64,000 nt of DNA, from assembly GCF_051622035.1 (NCBI RefSeq), contig NC_135357.1, positions 35,137,691 to 35,201,690 of the forward strand, given 5' to 3'. Both the position numbers and the translations under genes were made by a program. The notes beneath the pieces were generated by a model that saw only the letters and a program-made list of their open reading frames with translations, had not been told where the DNA came from and searched no databases. Within the stretch, counting starts at the first letter, position 1. Every line of letters starts with the position of its first letter. The stretch is from Arctopsyche grandis (taxonomy: Eukaryota; Arthropoda; Insecta; Trichoptera; Hydropsychidae). Shown here piece by piece: positions 42,693 to 54,592 of this stretch.

Positions 42693-43798
42693 GATCTACG
42701 TTCATTAAAAATAACCACCAGAACGGAAACCACAAAGAAAATAAATGGAGTAACGGAATGTATAATAATTATAATTCAGGATCAAAAATGTTTAAAATTC
42801 ATCCCAACCTATAAATTAAGCCACCATATTGGGTTGCTATCTGGAGACATCAGATCATATGGAGGATATAATAATAACCCCAATCGCCGACAGTTTAAAT
42901 CAATATACTAGAAGCTACTAAACCACAAGTTAACTAACGCAACTTGGATCAACCAGCCCAGCCAGGATAATACACAATGCCATCTAATCACGAAGCAACG
43001 AGAAAACAAATGGAAAATGTATCCAAAAACACTAATGTATTTTGAAATCAGGAAGAATCAACACGGCTGCAGAAGAGGACGTTGTTTATCAGGTAGATAA
43101 AAACCAAGCAGACTGTTTAAATGATGCTGAAATGATGAGTAAGCGATATAAGAAATCTCGAAGATTCACCAATTAGGTGAAAACTTGGCGGAATGCCGGC
43201 GAACTTCACAAGTACCAATAGCGTCCCAATAATGGAGAACTATTCTGAGAATGAAGCATTTCTACTTACAAAAGATCTCATGTCTCAAAAAGTCTCATAA
43301 TCAATAACGAGTGATGACCTCGTCCGCGGTGCAGCTCTCTACTGACTTTATTGATTTGACACAAATGTCGGGGGAAGCCGAAAATGACCCGGCACTACCC
43401 AAACCAAGAATGGCCGGCGAAGAGATGTGTGGTGCGACGAAATACGGCATACACTGAAACGGAGATAGTAGCTCAACTTTATAGAATAACAAAACTGGTT
43501 TAGATTCGCAATTCGCAGCACAAATTAAATAATGGCGATAAAAATACCAAAGGGTGATTGTTGTAATATGGAACAATACGAAATGCTGGTCTAAAATCAT
43601 TTTTAATGCTTCTAAATCAAATGCATAGAACCATCTTACTGCGTAGGAACTTAGGATATTAATCCTCGGTATATTATTGACCGACGATTCTAATGCTGAA
43701 CGCTCAGCTCTAAGTGGTATTTTTAAGGACTCAAGCCCATGTTATTTCGCAAGCGATTTCGAGGTCTTCTCAATATAAATTATTGAAAAGAATCAATT
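42693..43798 (+). repeat. P-like repeat unit, copy 2 (5'-truncated)
   Basis: Begins abruptly at the Jockey end within the P-like transposase remnant (ATCTACGTTCATTAAAAATA) and follows copy 1 to the end with a few small indels. It keeps about 50 bp near 43378-43430 that copy 1 lacks. Confidence 0.8.
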
Positions 43799-44565
43799 GT
43801 AAATATTAACTATAAAGCCGAAATGGCTTTAATTGATTTAAATAATTCTGAAATATGCCTAAAATACTTATAGTGGATTAAATATGTTGAAAATTATTCG
43901 GTACGCAGAGATTTGGTGCTTTGCATATGGAGATTTTACACGTGGCAATCAAACAAACAACTACGCCGAGATAACTGCTCGGATTTTTAAGGACATTGTA
44001 TTAAATAGACAAAGCTTTCAATGTAGTAGATACTATAAACTATGTTTGCGTTGAAATGAACCGGTATTATAAGGACCGCTCAGTTGATTTATTAGCACAT
44101 GGTAGAAATGCAGCTAAAAAGGGACTTTTACAACCTTTTATCTCATAAAATGTGATAATGGTTTCATCTACATTGTTCCTAGTGAAAAAAATCCAAATTC
44201 AATATACGGGGTAGATATTAGATTAGAACGTTGTAGTACTTGCAATATCGGATATCTAGGAAATGTGTGAACACCAAGCTGGAGTCAATGCTTTGTTTCA
44301 CAATGTCAAAGAAAAAACTATAGAAAATAGATATAATAGGCGAAAAGAATAACACCAAAGAATTCTATAAACCACTAGAAAAGAATTAATAGACAACATT
44401 ACGTCGACATAACGAATGTTTAATTATGAAAGTGAGGATGGAACACCTGTTACCTATCCCAGAACAAAAATATATATTTCATTCGGTAATTCCAAATCAC
44501 AGGGTCAGCGGCTGTATACACCCCGACTTCTTAAATGAAAATGAATTATTTTATCAATCAACTTA
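43799..44565. other. Gene-poor interval
   Basis: AT-rich, no recognised content. Confidence 0.5.
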
Positions 44566-45776
44566 GACTTCCGCATAATTTGGCATCTATGGACATATCT
44601 ATGGGTGTATGCCAAAATTCAAAGACAATGCTTCGAAATATTTCAAAAATTAACTGTGGATTGGATATCACGCCATGATTCGACACAGTAAAAATAACTG
44701 GGAAGAGGTTTCGAAGGCACTTCAATTCAGCGATAAACCTCTTCATGCATGTATACAAAAACCCTTTCAGATATAAACTGAAATTACAGTTAGTCGACTT
44801 AAAACATCACCCTATTCAGAGATTGTTTGGTGGAGGGGTGTCTCGAAATCAAGACATCCATTATTTGAGGGGAATAAAAATGAAACCTTCAAATTTATAT
44901 ATAGATGACGCTACAGATCATCTACGTTCTTTAAAAATAACCACCAGAACGGAAACCACAAAGAAAATAAATGGAGTAACGGAATGTATAATAATTATAA
45001 TTCAGGATCAAAAATGTTTAAAATTCATCCCAACCTATAAATTTAGCCACCATATTGGGTTGCTATTTGGAGATATCAGATCACATGGAGGATATAATAA
45101 TAACCGCAATCGCCGACAGTTTAAATCAATATACTAGAAGCTACTAAACCACAAGTTAACTAACGCAACTTGGATCAACCAGCCCAGCCAGGATAATACA
45201 CAGAATTCCATCTAATCACGAAGCGACGAGAAAACAAATGAAAAATGTATCCAAAAACACTAATGTATCTTGAAATCAGGAAGAATCAACACGGCTGCAG
45301 AAGAGGACGTTGTTTATCAGGTAGATAACAACCAAGCAGACTGTTTAAATGATGCTGAAATGATGAGTAAGCGATATAAGAAATCTCGAAGATTCGCCAA
45401 TTAGGTGAAAACTTGGCGGAATGCCGGCGAACTTCACAAGTACCAATAGCGTCCCAATAATGGAGAACTATTCTGAGAATGGAGCATTTCTATATACAAA
45501 AGATCTCATAATCAATATCGAGTGCCTCGTCCGCGGTGCAGCTCTCTACTGATTTTATTGATTTGACACAAATGTCGAGGTAAGCCGAAAATGACCCGGC
45601 ACTACCCAAACCAAGAATGGCCGGCGAAGAGATGTGTGGTGCGACGAAATACGGCATACACTGAAACGGAGATAGTAGCTCAACTTTATGGAATAACAAA
45701 ACTGGTTTAGATTCGCAATTCGCAACACAAATTAAATAATGGCGAGAAAATAACCAAAGGGTGATTCTTGTAAAAT
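44566..45776 (+). repeat. P-like repeat unit, copy 3
   Basis: Matches copy 1 but lacks about 150 bp near 44650 (sequence jumps from CAAAAATT to AACTGTGGATTGG). Contains a 130-codon frame at 44745-45137 with the same YIDDATDHLRSL...GDIRSHGGYNNN P-like remnant. Confidence 0.8.
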
Positions 45777-45782
45777 AAAATA

Positions 45783-46290
45783 AAAATGAAATCTTCAAAT
45801 TTATATATAGATGACGCTACAGATCATCTACGTTCATTAAAAATAACCACCAGAACGGAAACCACAAAGAAAATAAATGGAGTAACGGAAGTAAAAATAA
45901 CTCAAAAGATAAAAAAAATTGATCGAAACTAAAAATAAAACTTTGCAAGTAATATAATATAGGATTAAAAATGATAAAAATTCATTCCAACCTATAAATT
46001 TAGCCAGGAGCATATTGGGTTGCTATTAGGAAACATCAGATCACATGGAGGATATAATAATAACCCCAATCGCCGACAGGTTAAATCAATATACCTGAAG
46101 CTACTAAACCACCTAGAACTAAGATCTTCATTTAATGGAAACTGCATACCTCTTGAAAATATTTCTTTACTAAATTGTAAATCAGCTATTCAACAAATCA
46201 ATCAAACGTCTTCAAAATATCGTTTTGAAGATGAAATTGATATCTTATTGTATAAATCCATTAAAAAAAAAGCAGAATCCATTATTCACT
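45783..46290 (+). pseudogene. P-like transposase fragment, copy 4
   Basis: Starts again at ATGAAATCTTCAAATTTATA with YIDDATDHLRSL, then degenerates for about 110 bp and resumes at LLGNIRSHGGYNNNPNRRQ, continuing further than copies 1-3: KLLNHLELRSSFNGNCIPLE and INQTSSKYRFEDEID. It then ends in unrelated sequence. It overlaps in content with the minus-strand fragment at 56563-57310, which supplies the rest of the C-terminus. Confidence 0.75.
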
Positions 46291-49200
46291 GAACTGCGGA
46301 CGCGCCTAAGTAAAGCTAATTGGCGCGAAAATCTTATTTGGTTTTCGATAAGCGAGGTGAACAATGTTAGCTTTTTTAATTTATAAGGAGGTGGGGGGCG
46401 CAAAACTACCCTTAATGCAGCCCTACTTCAGTCGATGAATATAAAGACCAAAATACCCCCAGTAAGTCCCTAGCGCGAGATGTGTTGTATGCAGGTTCGC
46501 GCTTCCAAAAACTATTAATGGATAGAAGTGCATACTTCAAGTATCATTTGAATTGGTATTATAAGTCCACGAATGGGGGGGCGGGAGATTCAATCTAGGC
46601 AGAAATAAGAATCCAACGATTTTTAAAATGTTTTTGAAAGGAACTCCCTCTGTAAAACATAAAAAAAGACAAAAGGACAATTTTAAATTATAAACACCAA
46701 GTAGAAATCATGTAGAATAGCGACGGCTACTCATATTTAAAATGGCCGCGACGAAATATTCTGGAACAATCTGTGAAATAAATAATTGTCCTCTTGAACA
46801 AAGGACGTAGAGGTTAGCGTAGGTGTTGTAGAACACCGGGTAGCGTGACGATTCGAGATTAGTTATGCATGTTTGCACATGAAACATAACTTAACCGCAC
46901 CTGCGGTTATTGATCGCGCCATCTTTTTTCCGCGCGACAGAAACTGTACGGCTCTATACGCACTAGCGATTTTCTGTCGTGTGCATGCGCGACCAAATAA
47001 TCGATCGCGCCAGTTTGATGCGTAAATAAAAAAAAATGGCGCGCCCGAGAATCGCAACGGCGTATAAGACGCAAACTGCTTATAAAGCACGTGATAGTCG
47101 ATAGATATAATATCTCGGTGGCTAAAAATTCGGAAAAGCACTAGTTGTGCTGTATTTCAATAGTGTACTAAATGCGCCCGTCAAACCGGTTTTGTTGTGC
47201 AGTACCGCCATGCGGTTGGTCGTGCCGCGCCTGTAGAGCTTCCCGTTCGAATTGTTGCGAACCGAATGCGACAAGCGAGCGATAGCTTTCGATAGCATAA
47301 TAGCGAGAACATTTGATACAGAGTACTTATCTTCGGCTGGAGACTAGCAGCTTCCATCTCCAGGTGCTCTTCTTCAAAATGGCGGCAAGGTTGGGGGGGA
47401 GCGGGAACAACACAAACAGACGCGCACACCAAGGCGATCCCGGAGCAACTGACCGATTGACGCTCAAGCCGGTCGGTTATATAGCTTCGATTCGCGCACG
47501 CATGTACACCAACTGCTCCACACCATGGACGAAATTTTTACGTACATTTATTTTTTAATTTGTTTCTATAATTCTTTAATTGATACAATTAAGATGTAAA
47601 GCACTATTAATTGTTTAGAAATAATATTTGGTAGATTTTTTATGCTGTGTAAGTCTAGTTTTTTCGAATTTTTCTTTGTCGACATGGCGGTAAAGCGGTC
47701 GCCAATAGCCGTTACATGACGGTTTGAAATATCATACATCTTTCAATTTTATCACGCGATTCATGTTTATAGGATAGCAAATCAGGGTTGTTTTGAAATC
47801 TGCGACACTAGAGTCTTGATCCGTATTGATAGAGTAATACAAAGGCAATTCGGATCCTGATTATAGCATCGTTATTTTCAAAACAGGCTGGATATACACG
47901 TGTATCAAGATCCGTACGTCCAATACGGCCTTGATACACGTGTTGATAATGTATCAAGCTTCAATATTATATTTCCCCAATGTCGTATGTTTTATTGATG
48001 CGTCATTGTATTTGTTGTTGGAACTTGTTATCAAAAGCTCGCGTGGATTTATGGTTTGTTTTGTTAGCTAAAATCTGCGTAGATTGAGGATTCGCACGCA
48101 CCAGGCTGGATTATTTTTTGGAAAAACTTGAAACGTGTCGAATTAAATGATAATTTGTTTTTTATCGATCCGTCGACCTGAATTCTTGCTCTAATTCACT
48201 TGAGAGCTTTTGCGCGAATATATTGCGTTGCAGGTTGACAGGACGTTTTCATGTGACAGGCGATAGAATAATCTAGATTTATGTAAAATTTGTTCGGGAA
48301 TAGTTCAACTATAAGAGTATTTAATGGAGCATTCCAGTAATGTACGTTATAAAACTATATATGCACATCAAGATTCAACGGATTTGATTTAATGACAATA
48401 CATATGCAAAGAGATAAAGGCACGTTTTTACTTTAATAGGTTAAAATGGGCCGAGGCCACTTTATTTTGAAGGTTTCTTTCTTTGAATTGAACCTCTTCT
48501 TACTTTCATTGATTTTATTTCGAGCTTGCATCATGCTGGCTGGTTTTAAAATAAAATAGTTATCATAACAAACATGTATTTTATAGAAATTAGTGGAAAT
48601 ATCTGCCGAGTTGTCAAATATGTCAAACAATTACCTTTTATTGCTTAAATCAAAGTGTCCAAAAGCTAAAACATCTTAGAAATTTCAAAGACATGACACA
48701 TTTAATAAATCAAAGAATCTTTCTGATAAAAATTTATAAAATATGCTTCATATCTCCATAAAAGAAGATTTCTATCGGTATCCAAAATTTGAATGTTGTT
48801 TCACATCTTTAACAATCTTTCCACAAGTTTACTTAATATAAAATTAAATAATGCACCTCTTTTAAAGTCCTCATTTATCAGAAATTAGTTAACATTATTG
48901 GTAATTCATGAAAGAAGTGTCCCAACACCATCTGAATAATTTTCACCAACTATTTTGCTAATAAATTTGAATTATGTATGTTCTGTATACAAATCTAAAC
49001 CATTCCTCTGATGTAAACCAAATTTTGCATAGTTGATTTTTAATAGATTACTGTCTACTTGATATTTACACATTCTATCACCATTACCGGATTTTGTTCT
49101 CTTCGCTTATCATTTTAAGCCCAACATATTATATATCGATGGATTCTTTGTTATTTCAGAAAATTTAATACACATAGAATGTATATATTTTTTTGATTTT

Positions 49201-49506
49201 TAAATGCTTTTTATTATTACGAAATTATGTTCACAATACATCTTATATCTATTTTAATAGCTATTGATCTACTGAACATTTTCTATTTTACAATTTAATT
49301 TAATTTGGTTAGTAATCATAGTATTATATTATTCTAATGTTAATCTACAGCATATTAGGAAAAAGGGCTCAAAAACCTATTTACAATCCTTATAAATGCT
49401 CATAATACATCTAATACATAATATTAATTAAAGACTCTCTAAAGCAGATTGTGTTTAGGTAATCTGTGTTTATACCTGAAGGGTATAGACATTTTGTTGT
49501 AATCAC
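46291..49506. other. Gene-poor interval
   Basis: No gene recognised. 46900-47500 is locally GC-richer with CGATCGCGCC motifs in both orientations (about 46912 and 47002). 48400-49500 is very AT-rich. Confidence 0.5.
47896..47943. repeat. Long near-perfect hairpin
   Basis: ACACGTGTATCAAG...CCGTA pairs with TACGG...CTTGATACACGTGT around a short loop. The related text TTGATCCGTATTGAT lies just upstream at about 47816, so it may be part of a foldback element. Confidence 0.75.
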
Positions 49507-49608
49507 TAGAGGTAGGATAGTCACAGTGCTATTCATTGTTCGGCAAACCTTTAACAATGCATTTACAACCTTTGAACCTAACACGGCCCCCTCAGGCTCC
49601 AGGCTTAT
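49507..49608. mobile_element. Hairpin MITE, arm-deleted copy
   Basis: Begins TAGAGGTAGGATAGTC and keeps the right arm AACCTTTAACAATGCATTTA, but the left arm of the core hairpin is deleted. The 57155 copy has the same deletion, so the two form a subfamily. Confidence 0.7.
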
Positions 49609-50610
49609 AGGTAGAATAATTGTCACAATTCCTAGTTTAATTGGTGTGAAAAATCTGATAACATTCTATATACAAACTCTGCTACATTACATACATTAGC
49701 ACTTTGAGAACGGGGCGATTTCGCGGCCTTTCGCAAAACACACTTTGTATCCTAAAAAATGGAATAACTTTTTAACTAGAGCATATTTCTACGCGAAACT
49801 TGGAGAAGTTAGAGAATATGATATTATCTAAATTATTAATGTCTAATTTTACAAAGATATGGTCTCTTCAAGGGGTGGTTCTGAAACAAATACACCCTAT
49901 AAGGTTTTATGTGTTAACCTTCCCGTACCGATGGAGGAATTTACTTACCCCAACTTTTCGATTTTATTCGAATAACTCCTCTAATATATATATGTACTAC
50001 ACATTTGAAACTTTTTGTATTTGTTGAAAAAGTCCCAAAGAATATATAATTCAAAAATCAGGTTTCGTTTTCAACCGCAAATAAGAGAAAATAATAAAAT
50101 ACAAACTTTGTTTATAAATTTTGTATACGTGTGAATGCTTGTGAGATGCACTCTTGGCAGTTGCGTCATTCTTCCTGCCACAGATACCGGTACACCCAAA
50201 ACTGCAGTGCTATTGCAACTGTTGAGTTGCAATAGCACTGCAGGTGAACGCTTTTCAGTGTTCGCGCGTCTTTTTCTATTATACATTGTAATACTATTTC
50301 TGCGAAAGTATATTCAAAACTATAAAAAGCATTAACGACGTTATCGTCCCTTGACGTTCAGGGTGGCATTGGGCATATTTTTATTTTATCTATTTACGAA
50401 GTATCAATAGATAAAATATTAATTTTAATTCAATTTAAAAATACAAAATATCACTTTTAATCTCTATTAACAGCTTTTGACCCATAGGAAGTTGCGCTTC
50501 CACCTCTTTCCCACCCTTGTATCAGTGGTCCATAAGGGTACTCCACTATAACCAAGGGGACTCAAGTTATCTTTAATTTAAACAATTTTCACGATAGTTA
50601 CAATACATAT
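49609..50610. other. Gene-poor interval before the Gypsy-B LTR
   Basis: AT-rich, no gene; contains the hairpin at 50202. Confidence 0.5.
50202..50243. repeat. Perfect 19-bp-arm hairpin
   Basis: CTGCAGTGCTATTGCAACT (50202-50220), loop GTTG, then its exact reverse complement (50225-50243). The flanks are not symmetric, so it is not obviously a MITE. Confidence 0.9.
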
Positions 50611-50795
50611 TGTAACGTTACATAGAGAGACGCCCCGTAGACCGGTGACGTCATGGTGACGCCGACCAATGGTGGAGTCGGGCGTTGCGGCCAATGGCTA
50701 CACCCGACTCCTTGACCAATGACTACGGGTCATAACGTGCATGCGCTGAGCGCTGAATATTTATAAGTATGGTGCGCTCTCGAACGGTGGCATTC

Positions 50796-53273
50796 TACAC
50801 GATCCAACACAACTTGGCCCCGCGGCCGATCACCACAGGAATAGAACTGACGTCGGTAGAAGTTTGGACCAACACCGGCACCCCACTCATCCTCCACGCA
50901 GTCTACAACCCTCCAAATCAACACTTACTCACCACAGACTTAGACAACATATTCAACACCAACAAAGCCACCATTGCCGCAGGCGACCTTAACGCCAAAC
51001 ATTCCAGATGGAACAGTCGAGCCACTAACAATAATGGGAAAATTCTCCTTAGTTATTCCCAACTCTCAAACCCAAAAGTCTCCGTCACGGCCCCAGATGA
51101 ACCCACAAGAATCCCCATTAACTTCAAAGGTAGACCTGATATCTTAGACATCGTTCTTACTCAAAATTTTCCAGGTGCGCAGTCCTTGACTGTAGTAAAT
51201 GATCTCTCTTCCGACCATCACCCGGTCATACTAGAACTCACCAACACCCCCGTAACTATAAACCCCATCCTCCGAAGTACCATATCTTGGGAGAAATTCT
51301 CAACTCTCCTTCATCACACCGTCACTTACCCCCACTCGATTCACACCACCCAAGAGATAGACTCGGCTATTAACGTACTCACTGACGAAATACAGTCAGC
51401 CCTAGAAGCCAGCACCACCACCACTCCCCACTCTCCCCTGCACCCGCAAGCTTTACCACCCGACATTCGCGATCTAATTCGCCTTAAGAATAGAGCTAGG
51501 AAGGCATTCCAAAGAAATAAGGACCCAATCCTCAAACAGCGAATGAACAGACTTCAACAAGACGTTAAAAACGCCTTGTGGCAACTACGAAACGACAACT
51601 GGGATACCAAACTCAGAGCGCTAGAAGACGGACATAACGGTTTCTGGAAACTGTCAAAAATCTTCAGAAGCAACGGCAATAGGATCGACAGGATCAAAGT
51701 TGGAGATAATTTTGTCTACTCCACCGCCGATAAAGCGGAAGCCCTAGCCGACAGTCTCCAGGACCAATTCTCGCTCTCAAACTCTAATCTGCAAAGCGAC
51801 TTTTGCCAAATGGTTGAAAGCTCCGTCAATAGCTACCTCGAAAACCCAGCCCCAGTACCCATTGTCGCCACTTCGCCGCTTGAAGTCCTAAATATTATCA
51901 AAAGCATCGCCGCCAAAAAGGCCCCTGGCCCTGACGGAATCTCCAACAAAGCTCTAAAAGAACTCCCTCAAAAAGCCATCGCTGCACTCACAGCTATACT
52001 AAATGCCACCAACAGAATCTGCTATTTTCCGAGTCAATGGAAACTCGCTAATGTCATTCTCATCAGAAAACCCTACTCGAACCCCTCCCTCGCAACAAGT
52101 TACCGACCAATCAGCTTGCTATCCTCACTGAGTAAGATCCTGGAACGGATCCTAATCTCAAATCTCAACAGCGAAATCGCAGAAATTGACCTTCTTCCCA
52201 AAACACAATTTGGTTTTAGACCCCAACATTCTGCCGTTCACCAGATTCACAGAGTTGTTGAAACCGTTATAGACGGCTTCGACCACAACATGTCTACTGG
52301 AGCAATCTTCCTAGACATTTCCAAAGCTTTCGATAAAGTCTGGCACTCTGGCCTCCTTTACAAAATGATTGCTGCCAACATCACCCCCCACTCAATACGA
52401 TCCATCGCATCCTTCCTAAGAGAAAGGAGATTTCAGGTCAAACTCAAGGACCGCATTTCAACTCAGCGAGGCATCTCCGCTGGCGTACCCCAAGGCTCCA
52501 TCCTCGGCCCCACACTATTCAACCTTTACACACACGACATACCCACTCCTACACATAGGTACACAAACATCGCACAGTACGCCGATGACACGGCCATCTT
52601 AGCGAGCTCAGTCGGCCCCAAGGGAGTCTCACTCGCCCTCCAGAAGTACTCGGACCAACTGGTAGCGTGGTACGATAAATGGCTGATGAAAATCAACCCG
52701 GATAAAAGTCAGGCAATATTCTTCTCCAGACGCAAAAAACGGTGCAAACCAGCCAAGCCAGTCATTATAAACGACCAACCAGTCAACTGGACCACGTCTA
52801 CCCGCTACCTGGGGGTAATAATCGACCGCAAATTAACCTGGAGACCCCACATCACTAACGCGGTGCGCAGAGCTAGGGCAGTTGCGTCAAAGCTTTACCC
52901 ACTATGCAAACCCAACAGCAAGCTCTCGCTTAAAAACAAGTGCTTGCTGTATAAATCTATCATCCGCCCACAAATCACGTACGCGAGCCCCGTGTGGGCT
53001 CACACTACCATCTCCAATACATCCATACTCAAACTACAGACAGTTCAAAACAAATTCTTGCGTGCCGCGGGCAACTACGACTGGTACACAAGAAACACTA
53101 TAATTCACAATGACCTAAACATTGACCACCTTGACAAACACGTACACAAACTTGCCGTGAACTACTTCAAGTCTCTCGGCAAGATAGACAACCCTCTTAT
53201 AAATTCCCTCGGTGAGACCAAACTCACGATCAATCAAAGGCCCATCGACATCTTGAAGATGGGTATAGGCTAA
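50796..53273 (+). CDS. Jockey ORF2 lacking the first ~73 residues
   Basis: Open throughout to DILKMGIG. Keeps part of the endonuclease (GDLNAKHSRWNS, PDILDIVLT, SSDHHPVI) and the complete RT (LDISKAFDKVW, GVPQGSILGP, QYADDTAIL), but lacks YWNACSI and the catalytic ETWL segment. An ATG inside the Gypsy LTR at 50769 happens to be in frame and would add ten LTR-encoded residues. However, it lies only a few bases after the LTR TATA-like TATTTATAAG, so it is probably upstream of the transcription start. Treated as a truncated ORF2. Confidence 0.88.
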   Translation, partial: YTIQHNLAPRPITTGIELTSVEVWTNTGTPLILHAVYNPPNQHLLTTDLDNIFNTNKATIAAGDLNAKHSRWNSRATNNNGKILLSYSQLSNPKVSVTAPDEPTRIPINFKGRPDILDIVLTQNFPGAQSLTVVNDLSSDHHPVILELTNTPVTINPILRSTISWEKFSTLLHHTVTYPHSIHTTQEIDSAINVLTDEIQSALEASTTTTPHSPLHPQALPPDIRDLIRLKNRARKAFQRNKDPILKQRMNRLQQDVKNALWQLRNDNWDTKLRALEDGHNGFWKLSKIFRSNGNRIDRIKVGDNFVYSTADKAEALADSLQDQFSLSNSNLQSDFCQMVESSVNSYLENPAPVPIVATSPLEVLNIIKSIAAKKAPGPDGISNKALKELPQKAIAALTAILNATNRICYFPSQWKLANVILIRKPYSNPSLATSYRPISLLSSLSKILERILISNLNSEIAEIDLLPKTQFGFRPQHSAVHQIHRVVETVIDGFDHNMSTGAIFLDISKAFDKVWHSGLLYKMIAANITPHSIRSIASFLRERRFQVKLKDRISTQRGISAGVPQGSILGPTLFNLYTHDIPTPTHRYTNIAQYADDTAILASSVGPKGVSLALQKYSDQLVAWYDKWLMKINPDKSQAIFFSRRKKRCKPAKPVIINDQPVNWTTSTRYLGVIIDRKLTWRPHITNAVRRARAVASKLYPLCKPNSKLSLKNKCLLYKSIIRPQITYASPVWAHTTISNTSILKLQTVQNKFLRAAGNYDWYTRNTIIHNDLNIDHLDKHVHKLAVNYFKSLGKIDNPLINSLGETKLTINQRPIDILKMGIG

Positions 53274-53522
53274 ACTAGGATAGATAGAATTAATCTGTAA
53301 ATATATATTATGACAACAGTAACCATAAGTTAAGTTAACCAAGCCACTAACATAATACTATAGCCTCTAAATATAAAACTAACCATACTAACCGTAACAG
53401 TATCCCATAGTTAATGCACTAACCTATGCTTAGTGTTCTAGCCATCCAAATCAGCAATGCGAGCAGCCGCCAGCCCGCACCACAACATCACCGCGAATCG
53501 GATCCCAGATAATTCGCTAGAT

Positions 53523-53555
53523 CGATAGGCATGGAGTAAACTCCATGGAACTATC
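53523..53555 (+). other. Jockey 3'-UTR hairpin (divergent form)
   Basis: Outer CGATAG with CTATC; inner CATGGAGT (53530-53537) with ACTCCATG (53540-53547), loop AA. The position and outer stem match the family A hairpin, but the inner stem sequence differs on both strands. Confidence 0.7.
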
Positions 53556-53590
53556 TATAAAATATTACCCACTACTACGGTGGCATTCTC

Positions 53591-54343
53591 AACCTTTACA
53601 CACACGACATACCCACTCCAACACATAGGTACACAAACATCGCACAGTACGCCGACGACACGGCCATCTTAGCGAGCTCCGTCGGCCCCAAGGGAGTCTC
53701 GCTCGCCCTCCAGAAGTACTCGGACCAACTGGTAGCGTGGTACGATAAATGGCTGATGAAAATCAACCCGGATAAAAGTCAGGCAATATTCTTCTCCAGA
53801 CGTAAAAAACGGTGCAAACCAGCCAAGCCAGTCATTATAAACGACAAACCAGTCAACTGGACCACGTCTACCCGCTACCTGGGGGTAATAATCGACCGCA
53901 AATTAACCTGGAGACCCCACATCACTAACGCGGTGCGTAAGGCTAGGGCAGTTGCGTCAAAGCTTTACCCACTATGCAAACCAAACAGCAAGCTCTCGCT
54001 TAAAAACAAGTGCTTGCTGTATAAATCCATCATCCGCCCACAAATCACGTACGCGAGCCCCGTGTGGGCTCACACTACCATCTCCAACAGATCCATACTC
54101 AGACTACAGACAATTCAAAACAAATTCTTGCGAGCCACGGGCAACTACGACTGGTACACAAGAAACACTATAATTCACAATGACCTAAGCATTGACTACC
54201 TCGACAAACACATACACAAACTTGCCGTGAACTACTTCAAGTCTCTCGGCAAAATAGACAATCCCCTGATCAATTCCCTCAGTGTGACCAAACTCACGTC
54301 CAATCAAAGACCCATCGACATTCTGAAGATGGGTATAGGCTAA
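53591..54343 (+). CDS. Jockey ORF2, C-terminal fragment
   Basis: Open frame from NLYTHDIPTPTHRYTN through QYADDTAIL and MKINPDKSQ to DILKMGIG. RT motif C and the thumb are present; everything upstream, including motifs A and B, is missing. Nearly identical to the copy at 39742 (it shares SVTKLTSNQRP), but it keeps the normal stop codon that copy has lost. Confidence 0.85.
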   Translation, partial: NLYTHDIPTPTHRYTNIAQYADDTAILASSVGPKGVSLALQKYSDQLVAWYDKWLMKINPDKSQAIFFSRRKKRCKPAKPVIINDKPVNWTTSTRYLGVIIDRKLTWRPHITNAVRKARAVASKLYPLCKPNSKLSLKNKCLLYKSIIRPQITYASPVWAHTTISNRSILRLQTIQNKFLRATGNYDWYTRNTIIHNDLSIDYLDKHIHKLAVNYFKSLGKIDNPLINSLSVTKLTSNQRPIDILKMGIG

Positions 54344-54565
54344 AATAGCACCCAATTTAATTAACCAGACTCAACCACCTCCAAACGGTCCATACCCGCT
54401 AACCACCCACTAACACACTAACCCCGACAGTATCCCACAGATGTTGCACTAATTTTGCTTAGTGTTCCAGATCGACAAACACCCCACAAGCGAGCAGCCG
54501 CCAGCCCGCACCACAAACATCACCGAGAGTCCGATCCCATACAACACGTTCGATGGATAGGTTAA

Positions 54566-54592
54566 GGGAGTGGCACTCCCTATAAACTATCG
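54566..54592 (+). other. Jockey 3'-UTR hairpin, perfect inner stem
   Basis: GGGAGT (54566-54571), loop GGC, ACTCCC (54575-54580): the bulged A of other family A copies is absent, so the inner stem is perfect. The outer ATAG pairs with CTAT at 54587. The same form occurs at the end of the 37847 copy. Confidence 0.65.

Larger units (their letters stand above)
50796..53576 (+). mobile_element. Jockey, subfamily with divergent 3' UTR, 5'-truncated
   Basis: ORF2 from residue ~74 onward plus a 3' UTR (53274-53576) that differs strongly from the other copies except in the GAGCAGCCGCCAGCCCGCAC segment and the terminal hairpin. Flanked by the 12-bp ACGGTGGCATTC duplications. Confidence 0.9.

Noticed and set aside
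50769..50795. LTR-derived start codon creating a functional 834-residue Jockey fusion protein
   Set aside because: The ATG lies almost on top of the TATA-like element, probably upstream of the transcription start; the in-frame join is likely chance.
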